Assembly (NCBI RefSeq): GCF_000317835.1
Contig: NC_019789.1
Location: 124,001-188,000, forward strand
DNA length: 64,000 nt
From: Deinococcus peraridilitoris DSM 19664
Lineage (GTDB): Bacteria; Deinococcota; Deinococci; Deinococcales; Deinococcaceae
Reading direction: 5' to 3'
The notes under the pieces were generated by a model. That model was not told where the DNA came from. It saw nothing but the letters and a program-made list of their open reading frames with translations, and made no database searches. Position numbers and translations under genes: made by a program. Position 1 is the stretch's first letter. Each line of letters starts with the position of its first letter. Below, one piece after another: positions 36,172 to 44,188 of the stretch.

Positions 36172-36211
36172 CCATTCCTGGCTCAGCTGCACATCACCTG
36201 CGGGAGAGCCC
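36172..36211 (-). repeat. Right 40-bp terminal inverted repeat of ISL3
   Basis: Exact reverse complement of 33830-33869. It ends in GGGAGAGCCC, immediately followed by the kinase fragment. Confidence 0.9.
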
Positions 36212-36699
36212 CTTCGCTGGACCCGGTGAGTTTGACGGAGGTCGTGCGCGACGCGTGGGAGGATCTGCGGCCTGACTGGGAGGACCGCGCGGTAACGTGG
36301 TGCGTGCGAGACCTGCCGTCCGTACAGGGGGACGCGGAGTTGTTGCGGCAGGTGCTGGCGAACCTGCTGGGCAACGCGCTGAAATACACCAGCCGGAACG
36401 AGGTGGCGCAGGTTGAGGTGGGCGCCGAGGTGCAGGGGGACGAGGTGGTCGTGTTCGTACGGGACAACGGGTCAGGGTTCGACCCGCGCTTCGGGGACAA
36501 GCTGTTCGCGCCCTTTTCACGGCTGCATCGCCTGGAGGAATTCGAAGGGGCAGGGTTGGGCCTGGCCAACGTGAAGCGCATCGTGACGCGGCATGGGGGG
36601 CGAGTGTGGGCGGAAGGCAAGCCGAACGAAGGTGCGACGTTCTGGTTCAGCCTGCCAAGGGAGTTCGGTAGCCGACCTTTCGCTGCCCAGACCCAGTGA
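36212..36699 (+). pseudogene. Histidine-kinase HATPase fragment
   Basis: About 162 residues of the ATP-binding domain of a sensor histidine kinase: the N box LLRQVLANLLGNALKYTS, G1 box FVRDNGSGFDP and G2 box FEGAGLGLANVKRIVTRHGG are intact. The sensor region and the HisKA phospho-acceptor are missing because the frame begins at the right end of the ISL3 element. The sequence before it is the element, so this is a truncated gene, not a stand-alone ATPase. Its missing half is not in the window. Confidence 0.8.
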
Positions 36700-37054
36700 A
36701 TGAGCCCTCCAGAACGCGCGAAACGAAGGGTTTTACAATGACCACGGGTGTGCGGTGAATACGGCGTTCTCGTGTTGCAAAAGTCAGTGGCAAGGAAAAC
36801 GTGGGCAGTCAGGACTGAACGGCTTGATGTCACTCAACTTTTTGATGCGGAAGTGAGCGGGTTGTTCCTCCAGTGGTGCAGGTATCGTTTGCGGTCCTTC
36901 GCTAGCACCAGCGCTGGTGACGAGTGTTTGTCAGGGAGACGACGTGTTGTATTGCCCAAAGTAAGCATTCTGCGAGGGTGACCAGAATTTTGTGGGCGGA
37001 TTGAAGGGGACGTAGTCTTCAGAAAGGAAGACCATATGCCGAAACCGACTACGC
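36700..37054. other. No gene recognised
   Basis: 355 bp between the kinase fragment and the IS5 element. Short open frames are present on both strands but none has a family match or ribosome site. Confidence 0.4.
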
Positions 37055-37929
37055 GTGTTGGCAAAGCTCATGCCAGCCATTCCAGCACGCATGCCAGCAG
37101 GACCAGGCCTGCGTACATGCAGGCCAGCTTCTCGTACCGAGTGGCGACACGGCGATAGCGTTTCAAGCGGTTGATGGTCCGTTCCACCTTATTGCGCTCG
37201 CGGTACAGCGCCTGATCGAACGTGTCGTCTTTCTCTTGGTTGCTTTTCGTTGGGATGACGGGCGTGATGCCTCGCCGGCGCAACTTGTCCCTCAGGCTGG
37301 GGAAACTATAGCCCTTGTCCCCAACGAGCTTCTTTGGTCGGAAACGAGGGCGGCCAGGACCGTGTCGTTTCACCTTGCCGAGTACGACAAGCCACTCCAG
37401 GTAGCGGGATTCGTGTCGCTCGCCGCTGGAGAGGACGAACACCAGTGGTTTGCCGTTACCTTCGGCTCGGAGGTGGATCTTGGTAGTGAAGCCACCACGT
37501 GAACGCCCAAGGGCTTGTGTCGCTTGTCCACCAGGTGCGCCTGCAGCGCATTGGTGAGCTCGGATGGTCGTGCCATCAACGTAGTGCTTGTCCCAGTCGA
37601 TCAACCCGCTGGCATCCGCGATGCGTTGCAGTTCGGCCAGAACGCGTCCCCATATTCCCGCGAGCGTCCAGCGCCGAAAGCGCGAGTAGATGCTGGCCCA
37701 CTTGCCGTACCGTTCTGGGAGATCGCGCCACGGCGCTCCGGTGCGGAGGATCCAGAGGATGCCGTTGAGGAAGGAGCGGTGGTCAAAGGCGGGACGACCG
37801 GTGTTGGGCTGTTGGGGTGGGAGCAGGGGTTGAAGGATGGCCCATTGTTCGTCTGAAAGGTCACGCTGACACGGTGTTGAACGTTACCGCCTGCGTCTGA
37901 GAGCATCATTACTCCTGCTTTGCAAACAC
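37055..37929 (-). mobile_element. IS5-family element
   Basis: About 875 bp between related ends: GTGTTGGCAAAGC at 37055-37067 and the complement of GTGTTTGCAAAGC at 37917-37929. It contains one DDE transposase reading frame on the minus strand. The target duplication is unclear because the flanks are themselves short palindromes. A fragment of the same lineage occurs at 33180-33290. Confidence 0.7.
37068..37883 (-). pseudogene. IS5-family transposase without an in-frame start codon
   Basis: A continuous frame encodes LSDEQWAILQPLLPPQQPNT, then RTGAPWRDLPERYGKW, HYVDGTTIRAHQCAAGAPGG (first Asp), LVGDKGYSFPSLRDKLRRRG (second Asp) and RNKVERTINRLKRYRRVATR (Glu). It is open from 37883 but has no ATG, GTG or TTG until residue ~95 (TTG 37604), and an in-frame TAA precedes it. 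An ATGATG with a good ribosome site lies at 37909-37904 in another frame. So a frameshift near 37870-37900 separates start from body; translation may need slippage, or the copy is dead. Confidence 0.75.
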
Positions 37930-37981
37930 GCCGTAGCTGTACTTCGGCACTATTCATCAGGGATAGCAGCTGGAGGTCAAT

Positions 37982-38362
37982 TCAGTGATACTGTGATAGC
38001 TTCGCGACAGCATTCTTCACTACTGAAGCTCGTCCTGACGTCAGCGCACGTTCCAAGAGCCAGCGAGGACAGTTGGGCTCCAAAACCAACTCCATCAGCA
38101 TTGACGTACCCATGGGACGATCGGCCTCTTCTACCCCTAGCAGCCACAATTGATCAAACAGCTCCTCGGAGAGGGGTCTCTGCCGTGTGACATAGCGTGT
38201 AAATGCCGCCCAGCGGTAATGCTCAGGGTTAAGATCTACTCCCTCGCTCCACTTCTCCAGGAGCTCCTGGAGAATCGGTGGGGTGACGATTCCCACACTG
38301 ACCCAACCCGGCACAAAGCCGAACAGGTCAAGGTGTTGCGAATCCAATAAGGGCGCCGGCAT
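37982..38362 (-). CDS. Hypothetical protein
   Basis: 126 residues: LDSQHLDLFGFVPGWVSVGI, then LLEKWSEGVDLNPEHYRWAA and ALTSGRASVVKNAVAKLSQY. It is leucine- and tryptophan-rich with several amphipathic helices, no signal peptide and no family I know. The style resembles small immunity-type proteins, but no toxin lies next to it. It sits between two IS elements and appears intact. Confidence 0.55.
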   Translation of the reverse strand: MPAPLLDSQHLDLFGFVPGWVSVGIVTPPILQELLEKWSEGVDLNPEHYRWAAFTRYVTRQRPLSEELFDQLWLLGVEEADRPMGTSMLMELVLEPNCPRWLLERALTSGRASVVKNAVAKLSQYH

Positions 38363-38404
38363 TACGAACCGCAGTTTACGCGGAATACAGGAGTTCGGAA
38401 CGCA

Positions 38405-39724
38405 CTATGGGCCTTGTGAAAACAATGGCCCCAACGGGCACGCGGCGCAACCACCACATCCACTGAACACACGACTCAGAAGCAACCGAACCGCTGGAAC
38501 TGTAGCGGCATCAGCGCACTCACTACCCTGACGTCGAAGCCATTGCAGGAAGTTCAGCGCGATCATGCAGAGCAAAGCGTGGTGATGCAGTCCCCGCCAT
38601 GACCGCCCCTCGAAATGATCCAAGCCCAGTTCTTCCTTGGCGTCCCGGTGCATCAATTCACAGGACCAACGCCTTTTGGTGATCTCCACCAGCTGCCCTT
38701 TTGGCGTGCTGGCGGGAAGGTTGCTGGCATAGTACTTGCGTTCCCCAGGTTTGCGTTCCTCGCCAATGATCCACACTTCCTCGCCGGGAAGGTGCTGCCC
38801 GTTCCGCAGCATTGCCCCATCCGCCGTACGAACGTGCGCGACAGCGAACTTGGCGGTCAACGGCCCTTTCGTACCCACCCGCCACGTAATCGTTTCCCAT
38901 TCAACGCGGTCCAGCACAGCTTCCACCGTCTCGCGTTGCTCGGACGGAATCGGAAGCCGTTTTGGAGGTCGCCCATTGCGTTTCACTTCGTAGGGGCTCA
39001 GCCGCACGTCCGTGCTGTACACCTTCTGAGTCCGCAGGATTCCAACCGACCAGACCAGGCATCGCTGCGATAGCCCTTGGCGGAATTCAGCATTCATCCC
39101 GTACCCGGCATCAGCCAGAACAACGCCGAACGTGACGTTCTTGCGAACCTGGTCGAGCTCAGCGAGGGCCATCTGCCATTTGGGACGATAACGTTGCTGA
39201 TCTTCCGGAATGCCCGCTCGGTTACAACGGTCAGGATCGTCCGTCCACTCCTTGGGCAAGAACAGTCGGAGTGCCACGGGCACAGGAACGTCGTTACAGG
39301 CCAGCGTTAGTGAAACCAGGCTCTGGCAGTTAGTGATTTTGCCTTCCTGCCCAGAATACTGCCGTGTCACCCCGACGGAGTGTTTGCCAAATTTGCTGAG
39401 GCAGGTATCGTCGATGATCAGGCAGGCGTCCGGCCCACCCAGCAGCGCGTCGGCCTTCCTGGCAAGAACAACTTCGAGAGGGGCAGTTTCCCAGGGCGAG
39501 TCGGTGATGAAGTGCTGCACACGGTCATGCTTTCCAGGTGCGACTTCTTCCGCGATGGGCTGCATGCTTTTGCGGTGGGCATTGCTGCACAAGCCTTGCA
39601 GGTAGACGGTGGCCCATTTCTGCTGGGCTTTGCGTTTGAGAGCTTGCTGGAAGGGCTCAAACCACTGCTGGAACATCGTCTTCCACTGAAGAGGCTGCAT
39701 GGCAAAAGTCCAGTGTGCGAGCAA
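38405..39724 (-). CDS. IS701-family transposase
   Basis: 439 residues. The DDE core shows LIIDDTCLSKFGKHSVGVTR and QYSGQEGKITNCQSLVSLTL (first Asp), FGVVLADAGYGMNAEFRQGL (second Asp) and RRWSCELMHRDAKEELGLDH (Glu helix), as in IS701 elements. The C-terminus (CGGCAACPLGPLFSQGP) is Cys-rich. Element ends could not be fixed: weak matches GGAGT.CG occur near 38393 and 39760. Likely intact. Confidence 0.85.
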   Translation of the reverse strand: MLAHWTFAMQPLQWKTMFQQWFEPFQQALKRKAQQKWATVYLQGLCSNAHRKSMQPIAEEVAPGKHDRVQHFITDSPWETAPLEVVLARKADALLGGPDACLIIDDTCLSKFGKHSVGVTRQYSGQEGKITNCQSLVSLTLACNDVPVPVALRLFLPKEWTDDPDRCNRAGIPEDQQRYRPKWQMALAELDQVRKNVTFGVVLADAGYGMNAEFRQGLSQRCLVWSVGILRTQKVYSTDVRLSPYEVKRNGRPPKRLPIPSEQRETVEAVLDRVEWETITWRVGTKGPLTAKFAVAHVRTADGAMLRNGQHLPGEEVWIIGEERKPGERKYYASNLPASTPKGQLVEITKRRWSCELMHRDAKEELGLDHFEGRSWRGLHHHALLCMIALNFLQWLRRQGSECADAATVPAVRLLLSRVFSGCGGCAACPLGPLFSQGP

Positions 39725-39773
39725 TACAACAACAAATCATGAATAGGACGCACTCCAAGCGGGTGTAGATAGT

Positions 39774-39779
39774 TACGCT
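39774..39779 (+). promoter_or_regulatory. Leaderless -10 box (TACGCT)
   Basis: TACGCT, 6 nt, then ATG 39786. It shares the spacing of other starts in the window and there is no ribosome site. Confidence 0.4.
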
Positions 39780-39785
39780 GAAGTT

Positions 39786-40040
39786 ATGTCCGTGTTTCGC
39801 TCGTCGAATCGAGACCAGCGGCTTGAGCACGAGTTGTGTACCTTACTCGATGCTGGCACGTCACTGCACACCGCCATCCAGACGTTATGGGTCGGCAGGC
39901 GCTGGGGAATGATGACATTATCCGCTTCCGTAGCTGCCGTGTGCAGCCTCGATGCACGTGAAGCTAAAAAGGCCGCGGTCAAGGCGACGTTCGACGTCCT
40001 ACGCGGTCCTCCGGACCAAAGTGCATACCCAAGCGAATAG
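39786..40040 (+). CDS. Small hypothetical protein
   Basis: 84 residues: SSNRDQRLEHELCTLLDAGT, then IQTLWVGRRWGMMTLSASVA and DAREAKKAAVKATFDVLRGP. Helical, with no known domain. Codon use and the -10 box 6 nt upstream support it as a gene. It sits immediately to the right of the IS701 element. Confidence 0.5.
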   Translation: MSVFRSSNRDQRLEHELCTLLDAGTSLHTAIQTLWVGRRWGMMTLSASVAAVCSLDAREAKKAAVKATFDVLRGPPDQSAYPSE

Positions 40041-40354
40041 TGCCGAAGTACAGGTAGGCGTGACTGACGGGCGCGGTGCTGACTGGTCGGGAAGTCGTGC
40101 GGCGCAAAGCGCATGGATACACGGCAGCGAGTGTATCCCGGTTGGGGTTGGATACCTTGCAGGATCTGCTGTTGCAGCCGTCGACGTCGTCGTGGCGTGC
40201 GCTCGCGGCGCTCATGCCACGTTTTGATGGGTAGCTAGGCCGCGGCCACGACCGTTGCCCAGAAGGAGAATGCCGTGGCCTGAGAAGAACCTGCGTTCAC
40301 GTATGGGGCCAGTCACTTGAAACGGCTGGGAAAGGGACGCTTTTCCGGCGCCGC
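40041..40354. other. No gene recognised
   Basis: 314 bp between the small plus-strand gene and the convergent serine hydrolase. Nothing family-like is seen; a terminator-like hairpin was not found. Confidence 0.35.
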
Positions 40355-41221
40355 TTATCCCGCTGAGCGTGCCTTGCCGTCACGCGGATCGGGCATTCTT
40401 CCGTGTTCGGTCAGTAATGCGCGCGCCACTCGCGCCAAAAGCTGCACTTCGTGGTTGTCGGGGTGGTAAAGCGGGTCGTGACCTCCCTCGCTCAGGACGG
40501 CGAGCACCAGTGGTTCCGGAGTCCATACGATGCCGACGTCGTGACGCACGCCTGGCAGGGATCCCGTTTTGCTGGCCACGCGGTACACCGCTTCACCGTG
40601 TTCGTCGGTGGGGACGTGTCTCCCGAGGATGTCCTTGTAGTGCTGTCTTGCCAGGATGTCCAGCGCAATTTTCGTGAGTTCGGGTTTGAGCAGTTCGCCG
40701 CGCGCGAGTTTTCCCAGCAGCGTCGTCATGTCGCGTGCCGTGGTGCGGTTGCGTTCACCGGCGCGTTGCCGTGCGGTGAATCGGTTGGGTGTCACCTGGA
40801 GAAGGCCGATGAGGGCTGTATCGTGCATGCCTTCGTCGGCGAGAAAGGCGTTCACGTCGTCGATGCTCAGTTGTTCGATGACGAGGTTCGTTGCGGTGTT
40901 GTCACTCACGATGATCATGAGTGTGAGCGCGTCTCGCAGGGTGAGTTGGAGGTCGCCGTCGAGGTCGCGCAGGATGCCCGATCCGGTCACGCGTTCCTCG
41001 CTTCGCATGATGATCCGGTCGTGCAGTTGGAAGTCTCCTCGTTCCACGCGTTGCAAGGCTCGCACGAGGAGAGGCACCTTGATAATGGACGCGGACGGGA
41101 ACACGTGTGTGTCGGATTCGCTGAGCAGCAACTGTCCTTCAAGGCTTTCGACGCGGATCGCGACTTTGCCGGGATGCTGAGACAGGAGCGCGTGGATGGT
41201 TTTGGGGATAGTCGTGGGCAT
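40355..41221 (-). CDS. Class A beta-lactamase-like serine hydrolase
   Basis: 288 residues with the three class A motifs: SxxK in FPSASIIKVPLLVRALQRVE near residue 45, SDN in LMIIVSDNTATNLVIEQL near residue 105, and KTG in YRVASKTGSLPGVRHDVGIV near residue 215. The usual Glu-166 omega-loop motif ExxLN is not obvious, which argues against efficient lactam hydrolysis. No signal peptide is seen, so a cytoplasmic peptidase acting on murein peptides is possible, matching its place downstream of the recycling cluster. It lies 50 bp after the RpiR regulator on the same strand. Confidence 0.82.
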   Translation of the reverse strand: MPTTIPKTIHALLSQHPGKVAIRVESLEGQLLLSESDTHVFPSASIIKVPLLVRALQRVERGDFQLHDRIIMRSEERVTGSGILRDLDGDLQLTLRDALTLMIIVSDNTATNLVIEQLSIDDVNAFLADEGMHDTALIGLLQVTPNRFTARQRAGERNRTTARDMTTLLGKLARGELLKPELTKIALDILARQHYKDILGRHVPTDEHGEAVYRVASKTGSLPGVRHDVGIVWTPEPLVLAVLSEGGHDPLYHPDNHEVQLLARVARALLTEHGRMPDPRDGKARSAG

Positions 41222-41270
41222 GAAGGGACCCTGTTCTTTCTCGAAAATGTGAACGTGGTGCCTTGCTTTG

Positions 41271-42086
41271 TCAGCGGGAGTCCGGTTTTTCGTACAGTTC
41301 GAAGCGGTCCCACAGCGCTTCGGCGTCGAGCAGGCGTTCCGGTCCGAGCCGTTCGGCGCAGGCGACGCCGAATAGGATGCATACGCTCATCATGGCGGTG
41401 AGGGACACGAATCCCCCAATTCCGCGGACGGGGACGGTGAGGAGCTGCGACGCGAGCGTGTTGATGGGGGCTGGTCCGCCGTCACTGACGATCAGGAGCG
41501 TCGCGCCGCGGTTCGTGGCGTCCTGAGCGACGCGGGTGGCGAGCGTCGAGTGGCGCTGCAAGGTGAACATCAGCAGAACGTCTCCTTGACGGACGTCAAG
41601 CAGGCGTTCCGGGAAATGCCCGACGGACGGTGGAAGGTGGTTGACGCCGGGCCTGAGGAAGGACAGGAAGTGCGCCATCAGGTCAGCCACGCCGAGGCTG
41701 GAGCGCGGTCCGAAAATCCAGACTTGCGGCGCGGTCACCAGCGAGTCCACCATTCGTTCGACGCACGAAGCGTCGAGTTTCTGCAGTTCCTCGAAGTTTT
41801 TCGTTTCGCTGCTCAGGTGGCGCGCGACGATGCTCGTGGCGCTGCTGGCTTGCGGCGGCGCGGCGCGAAGTTCTTTGCGGACGCTGAGTTGCAGGTCAGG
41901 GTAGCCTTTGAAGCCGAGCTTCTGCGCGAAGCGTGTCACGCTCGAAGGGTAGAGATTCAGCGCGAACGCGACTTCCGTGGCGTTCAGGAAAGGCACTTCT
42001 TCCATGCGGTCGAGCAGCAGTTGCGCGATCGCCTGCTCGCTTCTCGTCAATTGCGTGTAGTGTTCATTCACCACTTCGCGGATCAT
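41271..42086 (-). CDS. MurR/RpiR-family regulator (HTH + SIS)
   Basis: 271 residues from ATG 42086 (AGAGG 9 nt upstream); a longer GTG start at 42233 would add a disordered tail. Residues 1-75 are the RpiR helix-turn-helix: LTRSEQAIAQLLLDRMEEV, then ATEVAFALNLYPSSVTRFAQ and KLGFKGYPDLQLSVRKEL. Residues 110-260 form the SIS sugar-binding domain: VTAPQVWIFGPRSSLGVADL and QGDVLLMFTLQRHSTLATRV, typical of ligands such as MurNAc-6-phosphate. The cluster of murein-peptide genes upstream is its probable target. Confidence 0.85.
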   Translation of the reverse strand: MIREVVNEHYTQLTRSEQAIAQLLLDRMEEVPFLNATEVAFALNLYPSSVTRFAQKLGFKGYPDLQLSVRKELRAAPPQASSATSIVARHLSSETKNFEELQKLDASCVERMVDSLVTAPQVWIFGPRSSLGVADLMAHFLSFLRPGVNHLPPSVGHFPERLLDVRQGDVLLMFTLQRHSTLATRVAQDATNRGATLLIVSDGGPAPINTLASQLLTVPVRGIGGFVSLTAMMSVCILFGVACAERLGPERLLDAEALWDRFELYEKPDSR

Positions 42087-42239
42087 GCTGCGTTGCCTCT
42101 GGGAACCTGGCGCGATGAATGGATGCCTTGTCCTGCTTTTTGAATTGGCACGCTGAGCATGAGAATCATGCTGCCACAATGAAAGGTAGGCGTCACGTGA
42201 AGGCTCGGCTTCGTGAACGCGCTTGGGATTCACGGCATG

Positions 42240-43289
42240 TCAGGGTAGCGTTTCGGCGTGCACGTGGTGAGTGACGGCGCGTACGCCCCAACCGGGTGAG
42301 CCCGGTCGCGCAACGTGCCCGGCCTCCCAAGAGAGTCCTTCAAAGGGATCCGCGGCGAGCAGTAACGCTCCGTCCAGATCGACCCAGTCGGCGAGACCGG
42401 CGAGATGAACGGCAGCGGCGATGCCGAGGCTCGATTCGATCATGCATCCGAGCATGACGTTCATGCCCAGAGCGCGGGCTGTTCTGAGGGCGTGCAGGGT
42501 CTGGATGGGACCGCCGAGCTTCGCGAGTTTCAGATTGACGGCGTCGAACGCGTTGGCGAGGCGGGGCACGTCCTCGACGTGGTGAAGGCTTTCGTCCGCG
42601 ACGATCAGGACTTTCGAGACGCGCCGGAGTTCCGCGTGACCTTCGAGGTCGTGGGCTTTGAGTGGCTGCTCCACGAATTCGACGTTCGCGGCGTTGAGGA
42701 CGTCCAGCATCCTCTTCGCCTGCGACCTTGACCAGGCGGCATTGGCGTCCACGCGGACGCGCGCGTTCGGCGCTTCCTCACGCAGTGCCGTGAGGATCGC
42801 TTCGTCACTTTCCGTGCCGAGCTTGACTTTGAGGGTAGAGTGTCCTGCCTTGATGGCTTCACGCGTTTGGCGGCGCATGTCCGGAATGCCCGCGATGCTG
42901 ATGGTGTAACTCGTTTCCGGGATGGGCCGGTTCGAGAGGCCCAGGAGTCGCCACACCGGCACGCCTGCCGTCACGGCGCACCATTCGAGTGCGGCGCTTT
43001 CCAGAGCGCATTTCACGCTCGGGTGGTCGTAGGGGAAAAGGGACGCGAAGGCGCGCTGCAGGCCTTCCCAGTCCCATGGGTCTCGCAGGGCCGTGGCGAG
43101 GCTTGGCAGGACGGCTTCTACGGTCGCGCGGTTTTCGCCGTAGAAGGCGTTCGGTGCGGCTTCTCCTCGTCCTATGCGTCCTTCGTGCTGCAACGTCACG
43201 AATGTGCGGGGGTACAGGCTGTGTGTCCAGCGTGCGATGCCGAATGGTTGTGCTGTGCGGAGGTCGTGTGTTTCCCACGTGACGTTCAT
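42240..43289 (-). CDS. Dipeptide epimerase, enolase superfamily (L-Ala-D/L-Glu type)
   Basis: 349 residues, (alpha/beta)8 enolase fold. Catalytic residues are visible as LKVKLG (KxK, second Lys) near residue 153, VRVDANAAWS (Asp), VEFVEQPL (Glu), IVADESLHHVED (Asp) and VNLKLAKLGGPIQT (Lys of the other face). This pattern is that of L-Ala-D/L-Glu epimerases, which recycle cell-wall peptides. It overlaps the NlpC/P60 gene by 4 bases (ATGA), consistent with their joint action on tripeptide products. Its preferred dipeptide cannot be read from sequence. Confidence 0.88.
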   Translation of the reverse strand: MNVTWETHDLRTAQPFGIARWTHSLYPRTFVTLQHEGRIGRGEAAPNAFYGENRATVEAVLPSLATALRDPWDWEGLQRAFASLFPYDHPSVKCALESAALEWCAVTAGVPVWRLLGLSNRPIPETSYTISIAGIPDMRRQTREAIKAGHSTLKVKLGTESDEAILTALREEAPNARVRVDANAAWSRSQAKRMLDVLNAANVEFVEQPLKAHDLEGHAELRRVSKVLIVADESLHHVEDVPRLANAFDAVNLKLAKLGGPIQTLHALRTARALGMNVMLGCMIESSLGIAAAVHLAGLADWVDLDGALLLAADPFEGLSWEAGHVARPGSPGWGVRAVTHHVHAETLP

Positions 43290-44188
43290 GTGCCGACCTC
43301 CTCTGGTGCCGAGTCGGTGTAGCGTCCGAAGCCGCGCAGTTCGTGCGCGAGCCGCTCTCCGTAGGTACCTTCGCCGAGCGTTTCGATGGTGACACGCATG
43401 TGAGTGGCATTGGCGTGCAGCACGTCTCTTTCATTGAGCATGATGCCAACGTGCCCTGGAAAGAAGGCCAGGTCACCTGCTTTTGGTTTGGTCACGCGTG
43501 GCAGGTACGCTTCTTGCTGATTGGCGTCGCGTGGTACGCGGTTGGCGTGGAACAATTGCGCGAGTCCGGAGCAGTCGATGCCCCACGCGCTGCGTCCTCC
43601 CCACACGTACGGCGTGTCGAGGAACTTCTGAATAAAGGTGAGGTTCCGGCATGTTCCGCCTGGGATGGGGTCGGTTGTGCTGGTCTGCACGTACGCGTCC
43701 TCACCGCAGTAACGGGTTCGCCACCACATCCTTTCGCGGTCCTGAATCGGGGTTTCGTCGAGCAGCGCGACGCGCGCGCCGCAGGAGAGAACGCCTAGGA
43801 TCGGGGATGTGATGTTCGGAGCGCGGAACAGGTGACCTCGCAGAGCGGTGACTTGCAAGGTGGGTCCCGTTGGGTTTTCGCTGAGTTGGTCCAGGCGCGT
43901 GAAGCCGAGGTATCCGTCATGACGGGTGCGAACCCAGGCCCATCCGTTTTCGCGCTCTTCGAGCAAATCGACTTCTTCTCCGAGCAGCGCTTCGGTCACC
44001 TGCGTGGCGCTGACTTGCGGTTTGGCGAGGATGGATACGCGGTCGGTGGCGGCGACGCGGGCTTGCGGTGTGAGCCAGGTCCAGTTTCCCGGCAATTGGC
44101 TTTGTAAGGCGCGTTCGGCGACTTTCCGAGTCTCGTCGATGGCGTGCACGCGCAAATCGAGGTCTTCGCGTTCGGTGATGTTCGTCAT
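43286..44188 (-). CDS. NlpC/P60 (C40) endopeptidase with SH3-like domains
   Basis: 300 residues. Two SH3-like regions (VSILAKPQVSATQVTEALLG and LFRAPNITSPILGVLSCGAR) precede the C40 domain: catalytic Cys in AWGIDCSGLAQLFHANRVPR, His in DLAFFPGHVGIMLNERDVLH, and third polar residue near ANATHMRVTIE. The layout matches gamma-D-glutamyl-diamino acid endopeptidases of the YkfC kind, which cut L-Ala-gamma-D-Glu-diamino acid peptides. No signal peptide is visible, so it acts inside on imported peptides. It overlaps M42 peptidase (44185-44188) and epimerase genes. Confidence 0.88.
   Translation of the reverse strand: MTNITEREDLDLRVHAIDETRKVAERALQSQLPGNWTWLTPQARVAATDRVSILAKPQVSATQVTEALLGEEVDLLEERENGWAWVRTRHDGYLGFTRLDQLSENPTGPTLQVTALRGHLFRAPNITSPILGVLSCGARVALLDETPIQDRERMWWRTRYCGEDAYVQTSTTDPIPGGTCRNLTFIQKFLDTPYVWGGRSAWGIDCSGLAQLFHANRVPRDANQQEAYLPRVTKPKAGDLAFFPGHVGIMLNERDVLHANATHMRVTIETLGEGTYGERLAHELRGFGRYTDSAPEEVGT

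Larger units (their letters stand above)
33830..36211 (+). mobile_element. ISL3-family element with passenger gene
   Basis: 2,382 bp bounded by 40-bp perfect inverted repeats (33830-33869 and 36172-36211) beginning GGGCTCTCCCGCAGG. It contains the ISL3 transposase (33909-35534) and a convergent pRiA4b ORF-3-like gene (35523-36158). The 8 bp on each side (33822-33829 and 36212-36219) do not match, so either the target duplication was lost or the flanks were rearranged. Confidence 0.88.

Noticed and set aside
40355..41221. True class A antibiotic-resistance beta-lactamase
   Set aside because: SxxK, SDN and KTG are present, but the omega-loop Glu motif is not evident and there is no signal peptide.
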